Shown: positions 3,755 through 5,325 of the stretch, one piece after another | How the letters are laid out: every line of letters begins with the position of its first letter | Numbering within the stretch: the first letter of the stretch is position 1 | From: Desulfobacterales bacterium | GTDB taxonomy: Bacteria; Desulfobacterota; Desulfobacteria; Desulfobacterales; QNYZ01 | Direction: 5' to 3' | NCBI GenBank assembly: GCA_029938515.1 | Contig: JAOZUU010000228.1 | Location: 1-5,325 of the forward strand | DNA: 5,325 bases | Notes under the pieces: generated by a model | Seen by the model: only the letters and a program-made list of their open reading frames with translations | The model's database searches: none | What the model was told of the DNA's origin: nothing | Translations under genes and position numbers: made by a program

Positions 3755-5260
3755 ATGATCGGGTCTGACAGCGCAAATGGTATCGTTCGAGATCAGACAA
3801 GACGAGATCAAGATCATCAAATTTTAGAACAAATCAATCAGCTCCGCCAGGTTTCCAAGGTCGGGCAAGCCATCATGTCGGAAATGAACCTTGATGATCT
3901 GCTGGACCTGATCATGGATCAGACTGTACAGATCCTCAATGTCGAACGGTGCACGATTTTTCTTTACGACAGCCGACCTGATGAGCTCTGGTCCAGGGTC
4001 GCCACCGGAATTAAAAATAAAAAAATCCGGATACCCTCTAGCTTTGGTATTGCCGGCTGGGTTTTTAAAAATCGCGAGCCCCTGATTATCAGGGATGCCT
4101 ATAACGATTCCAGGTTCTATTCCGAAATTGATAAGGAAACCGGGTTCCAGACCCGGAACGTTCTTTGCATTCCGTTGATCAACCGGTCGGATATCTGCAT
4201 CGGAACATTGCAGACCCTGAACAAAAAGATCGGCGATTTCACCCAAAGTGACAAAGAGCTGCTCGTCTCAATATCTCACTATATATCCATCGCGCTTGAA
4301 AATGCGCGCCTGTATGAGGACCTTAAATCGATTAATACCGCCAGAAAAAAAGTCATCGACCACCTGGCCCATGAAATACGAACTCCCGTGGCCATCATTG
4401 ACGCGGCCCTGAAACACATTTCACGCCAACTGGATGAGGGCAACACACCCAATCTGGACAAAGCCATCACGCGGGGCAGAAGAAATTTAGTACGCCTGAT
4501 GAGCCTTCAGGAAAAAATTACCGATATCCTTAACTATCGCTTCACCGAAGATAAGCAAAAAATGACCCAGCTGATCGAGACTTTTTTCAACCTCACCGAG
4601 GAAGCTTGCGAAGCCAGCCATGATTCCAATGCGAATGTTTTTCAATGCGTTTTGCAACGGCTTGAATCGATTTACCTTATCGAGGATACGTATCCGGAAA
4701 GTATCTTTCTGGAACCATTCTTTGAAAGAATACGTAATGAGGCCATTAAATTGATGGAAGAGAGAAAACTTGATATCACCCTGGGTATTCAGCCTGGCCT
4801 TATTCTGAATACGGACCCTCGCATGTTAAAGAAAGTTTGTTCAGGGTTATTGCGAAATGCCATCGAAGCGACACCGGATGAAGGAAAAATCGACATCCGT
4901 GCGAAACACCGGGAGGGTCACATTTCAATTGATTTTCAGGATTGGGGAGTGGGAATAAACCCGGAAAATCAAAAAAACATTTTCAATGGTTTTTATCATA
5001 CCCAGGATACGGACTATTATGCTTCCCGGAAACCGTATGCCTTTTATGCGGGCGGATCAGGTTCGGATCTGTTGAGAATCAAGGTATTCTCGGAAAGGTT
5101 CGGTTTTGAGGTGAGTTCTACCAGCCAATGCTGTAAATACATCCCCGGTGATAAAAACATGTGCCCCGGAAGAATATCCGCGTGTGGTTACATTGATGAT
5201 ATTTCCGACTGTAATGCATCCGGTGGGAGCACATTTTACGTCCGGTTTCCATTGAAATAA
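3755..5260 (+). CDS. Soluble GAF-domain sensor histidine kinase with C-terminal cysteine-rich insert
   Basis: This 501-residue kinase should autophosphorylate on histidine and pass the phosphate to the adjacent response regulator. No membrane segment or signal peptide is visible, so sensing is cytoplasmic. A hydrophilic N-terminal helix (about 15-45) leads to a GAF domain (about 46-187), which contains N156-K157, F162 and D166 of the NKxnFx3DE pattern known from nucleotide-binding GAF domains; its final E is K167. A linker helix (IALENARLYEDL) joins it to HisKA with the phospho-acceptor H206 in HEIRTP. The HATPase_c domain has an N box LLRNAIEATP (N368), G1 box DWGVG (D396) and F box (F410, F413). 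G2 is GGSGSDLLR (433-441) instead of the usual GxGLGL. Before the last strand (GGSTFYVRFPLK) lies an insert with C459, C460, C470, C477 and C486, including CPG (470-472). Tandem stops TAA TAG end the gene. Kinase identity is certain; the GAF ligand and the role of the cysteines are unknown. Confidence 0.95.
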   Translation: MIGSDSANGIVRDQTRRDQDHQILEQINQLRQVSKVGQAIMSEMNLDDLLDLIMDQTVQILNVERCTIFLYDSRPDELWSRVATGIKNKKIRIPSSFGIAGWVFKNREPLIIRDAYNDSRFYSEIDKETGFQTRNVLCIPLINRSDICIGTLQTLNKKIGDFTQSDKELLVSISHYISIALENARLYEDLKSINTARKKVIDHLAHEIRTPVAIIDAALKHISRQLDEGNTPNLDKAITRGRRNLVRLMSLQEKITDILNYRFTEDKQKMTQLIETFFNLTEEACEASHDSNANVFQCVLQRLESIYLIEDTYPESIFLEPFFERIRNEAIKLMEERKLDITLGIQPGLILNTDPRMLKKVCSGLLRNAIEATPDEGKIDIRAKHREGHISIDFQDWGVGINPENQKNIFNGFYHTQDTDYYASRKPYAFYAGGSGSDLLRIKVFSERFGFEVSSTSQCCKYIPGDKNMCPGRISACGYIDDISDCNASGGSTFYVRFPLK

Positions 5261-5274
5261 TAGACAACTGAAGC

Positions 5275-5325
5275 ATGCCACCACCCATCGGAAAAAGAAC
5301 AACAAATCGATTCCAGGTGCTGAAC
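5275..5325 (+). CDS. Possible start of a downstream gene, cut by window edge
   Basis: An ATG 14 bases after the kinase stop opens a frame of 17 codons (MPPPIGKRTTNRFQVLN) with no stop before the edge. CTGAAG four or so bases upstream is a poor ribosome-binding site. The short gap would fit a third gene of the operon. Seventeen codons are too few to name a product, and chance is a real alternative. Confidence 0.3.
   Translation, partial: MPPPIGKRTTNRFQVLN

Noticed and set aside
3824..4246. Minus-strand open frame of 140 codons
   Set aside because: It is the antisense shadow of the kinase GAF domain, which is certain from its own motifs.

Overview
The window reads as a piece of chromosome from a Gram-negative, probably deltaproteobacterial (Desulfobacterota-like) anaerobe. 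This is inference. It rests on the style of the two-component proteins (a soluble GAF histidine kinase with a cysteine-rich tail, and a short response regulator with a WF...FG.DW...FW tail), on the RCK potassium channel subtype, and on a dispersed repeat built on ATTCCGGC/GCCGGAAT that is common in such genomes. No rRNA, tRNA, CRISPR array, transposase or phage gene was seen.

Layout from left to right. (1) 1-248, minus strand: the first 82 codons of a ParB/Srx-fold protein resembling SerK/SbnI-type free serine kinases, cut by the window edge. (2) 249-497: a divergent intergenic region with a cluster of CATTG/CAATG inverted repeats. (3) 498-1511, plus: a complete two-helix potassium channel fused to a cytoplasmic RCK (TrkA-N/TrkA-C) module, with the unusual filter TVGYKE. 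(4) 1512-1757: intergenic, with a short unexplained open frame that may be a gene remnant. (5) 1758-2423, minus: a complete NeuD/PglD-type left-handed beta-helix acyltransferase, AT-rich compared with its neighbours and with no glycan-biosynthesis genes beside it. (6) 2424-3167: about 740 bases without a convincing gene, holding an operator-like palindrome, a two-hairpin dispersed repeat, a pair of TTACGTAA palindromes and a good sigma70-type promoter. (7) 3168-3689 and 3755-5260, plus: a response regulator and a GAF-HisKA-HATPase histidine kinase, almost certainly one operon. (8) From 5275 a further open frame runs off the right edge.

How the parts work together. The only clear multi-gene unit is the response regulator/histidine kinase pair, each gene with its own Shine-Dalgarno sequence and separated by 65 bases. 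The kinase has no membrane segment and should sense a cytoplasmic signal through its GAF domain, possibly also through the cysteine cluster inserted near its C-terminus. The regulator has no DNA-binding domain, so output would be by protein contact, through its conserved-looking tail, or by phosphorelay. The channel, the acyltransferase and the ParB-like gene look like independent single-gene units. The most notable points are the kinase's cysteine insert with its non-standard G2 box, the channel's altered selectivity filter, and the regulatory-looking palindromes upstream of the two-component operon.
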